Positions 5,262 through 5,849 of a stretch of 5,849 bases of DNA are shown piece after piece. Made by a program: the position numbers and the translations under genes. Location of the stretch: contig CAIYEO010000097.1 of NCBI GenBank assembly GCA_903925195.1, positions 1 through 5,849 of the forward strand, in the 5' to 3' direction. The notes under the pieces are model-generated. The model did not search any database, was not told the DNA's origin, and was given only the letters and a program-made list of their open reading frames with translations. The stretch's first letter is position 1. Each line of letters starts with the position of its first letter. Source of the stretch: an uncultured Candidatus Saccharibacteria bacterium. Its GTDB lineage: Bacteria; Patescibacteria; Saccharimonadia; Saccharimonadales; UBA4665.

Positions 5262-5465
5262 TTAAAGCTTATGGATTTTTCCACGACATTGTATTTTAGA
5301 GGCGGTCTCAGCTATCCGAAACTCTTTTACCGGTATAAGCTCATTTCTTTGACAATACATTCGTAGGAGCTTTAATTGTGAGTCTAGTGAGTATCCCATT
5401 TCGTCTTGAGCCTTGCTTGAAACTCTTTTTAGTATCACTGCTGTTTTGTAATTATTAGCCGTCAT
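5262..5465 (-). pseudogene. Serine recombinase (resolvase/invertase superfamily), N-terminal fragment only
   Basis: The 67 residues match the beginning of a large serine recombinase: VILKRVSSKAQDEMGYSLDS (10-29) holds the catalytic serine in RVSS (Ser16 or its neighbour) and the GYSLDxQ motif. YC...E and the EFRIAETASK stretch (48-57) follow, as in phage- and transposon-type integrases. The frame stops at TAA 5264-5262 after KIHKL, where full-length relatives continue with 'LL' and a strand leading to the DRL(S/T)R motif. The rest of the catalytic domain and the whole DNA-binding part are absent, so this is not a working recombinase; a complete one has about 450-550 residues. GGAG at 5475-5472, six bases before the ATG, shows the start signal survives. 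It implies past insertion of a mobile element or prophage near here. Expression of the short peptide cannot be excluded. Confidence 0.8.
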
Positions 5466-5471
5466 CCTCTA

Positions 5472-5475
5472 CTCC
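5472..5475 (-). promoter_or_regulatory. Shine-Dalgarno of the recombinase fragment
   Basis: GGAG (5475-5472, minus strand, in CTGGAGTAGAGG) lies six bases before the ATG at 5465, a normal spacing. A second purine cluster, AGAGG, directly abuts the ATG. Confidence 0.55.
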
Positions 5476-5593
5476 AGGTTCTACAAGATGTAAAAATGGA
5501 AAAATTCATACGAGTTACTCTTTCATACCTTATCTAAATCCTCGATTAAAACACTTAGGTCAGGATAAAAAAATTTGCGATGAGCCTGTAAAT

Positions 5594-5617
5594 AAAAAAA
5601 AACTGAATAATTTTCAG
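5594..5617 (-). terminator. Probable rho-independent terminator of the right-edge gene
   Basis: On the minus strand CTGAA (5617-5613), a five-base loop and TTCAG (5607-5603) form a hairpin immediately followed by nine T residues (5602-5594). It lies 64 bases after the stop of the right-edge gene, in the correct orientation. The stem is short, but the outer pair AGCCTG (5583-5588)/CAGGCT (5615-5620) offers an alternative, longer-range pairing across the T run. Confidence 0.6.
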
Positions 5618-5681
5618 GCTTAGATTGCTAAATAATATTATTACCAATATTGATTTTGCAACTACTTTATAAACTAGTGAA

Positions 5682-5849
5682 TCAATTATTTGTTTTTGAA
5701 GTTATTGCCTGATCTAATCTTACAGAAGCGTCAATCGCGGCCTTGGCTTCTTGCAATAATTGACTAGCCTGTCTCTTAACTCCAGTATATTCAGCACTAT
5801 GGCCAACAGTCTCAACTTCAGCTCCAAATGGCAATGTAAGTTCCTGTAC
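5682..5849 (-). CDS. Unrecognised protein, C-terminal 55 residues (runs off the right edge)
   Basis: An open minus-strand frame enters from the right edge and ends at TGA 5684-5682. The visible part begins VQELTLPFGAEVETVGHSAE. It then becomes an alanine- and glutamine-rich, probably helical segment with GVKRQASQLLQEAKAAIDAS and ends in a polar tail (TSKTNN). Codon quality and amphipathic pattern are convincing for a real gene, and a terminator follows it. I do not recognise the family. The frame has no internal start in the visible part, so its N-terminus lies outside the window. No membrane segment, metal motif or catalytic signature is visible. Confidence 0.7.
   Translation of the reverse strand, partial: VQELTLPFGAEVETVGHSAEYTGVKRQASQLLQEAKAAIDASVRLDQAITSKTNN

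Noticed and set aside
5462..5509. 15-codon leader frame ending ATGA on the recombinase start (minus strand)
   Set aside because: There is no ribosome site or -10 box at the leaderless distance; the overlap comes from the GGATGA sequence and is likely chance.
1..5849. Recoding of TGA as glycine (code 25), found in some Patescibacteria
   Set aside because: TGA ends the HELGH gene and the right-edge gene at sensible points, and motif glycines (HELGH, HGD, EIGVH) use GGN codons.
1..5849. CRISPR array, tRNA, rRNA, riboswitch or IS terminal repeats
   Set aside because: I saw no regularly spaced repeats, no cloverleaf or CCA-like end, no rRNA-like block and no transposase with flanking inverted repeats.

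Overview
The window is AT-rich and uses the standard code: conserved glycines are GGN codons and TGA acts as a stop. Gene content and style (a TetA-like MFS transporter, a diverged APH-type kinase, a DUF1704/MATCAP-like carboxypeptidase, a fragment of a large serine recombinase, very AT-rich spacers) suggest a small-genome bacterium. My best guess is a Patescibacteria/CPR lineage such as Saccharibacteria. That assignment is from memory of protein style, not from a search, and there is no rRNA or tRNA here to confirm it.

Layout, left to right. 1-299 (-): N-terminal 99 residues of an MFS efflux transporter, running off the left edge. 401-1123 (+): membrane protein with an N-terminal zinc ribbon and a HELGH metalloprotease-like motif, possibly followed by a tiny ATGA-overlapping frame (1120-1197). 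1227-2135 (-): aminoglycoside/choline-kinase-type phosphotransferase, convergent with the previous gene. 2295-3680 (+): DUF1704/MATCAP-type zinc carboxypeptidase, divergent from the kinase. 3681-3975: non-genic except for a 59-codon start-less minus-strand frame that looks like the tail of a decayed gene. 3976-5130 (-): a protein made of three tandem YbjQ (DUF74) domains. 5262-5465 (-): the first 67 residues of a serine recombinase, a remnant. 5682-5849 (-): the C-terminal 55 residues of an unrecognised protein cut by the right edge, followed by a probable intrinsic terminator.

The strongest non-obvious signal is regulatory. Four consecutive, unrelated genes (starts at 299-, 401+, 2135-, 2295+) each have a near-perfect -10 box (TATAAT or TATACT) exactly six bases before the ATG, with no Shine-Dalgarno sequence. 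This predicts leaderless mRNAs. The triple-YbjQ gene and the recombinase fragment instead have GGAGG or GGAG Shine-Dalgarno sequences. So two start modes sit side by side, and the two leaderless plus-strand genes are easily mis-annotated with upstream TTG starts that lie before the predicted transcript begins.

The genes are mostly single transcription units in alternating orientation, not an operon, and I see no evidence that they form one pathway. I did not find a convincing new multi-gene system. The items most worth following up are the leaderless promoters, the three-domain YbjQ protein, and two unrelated zinc-metallopeptidase-like genes close together in what may be a host-dependent bacterium.
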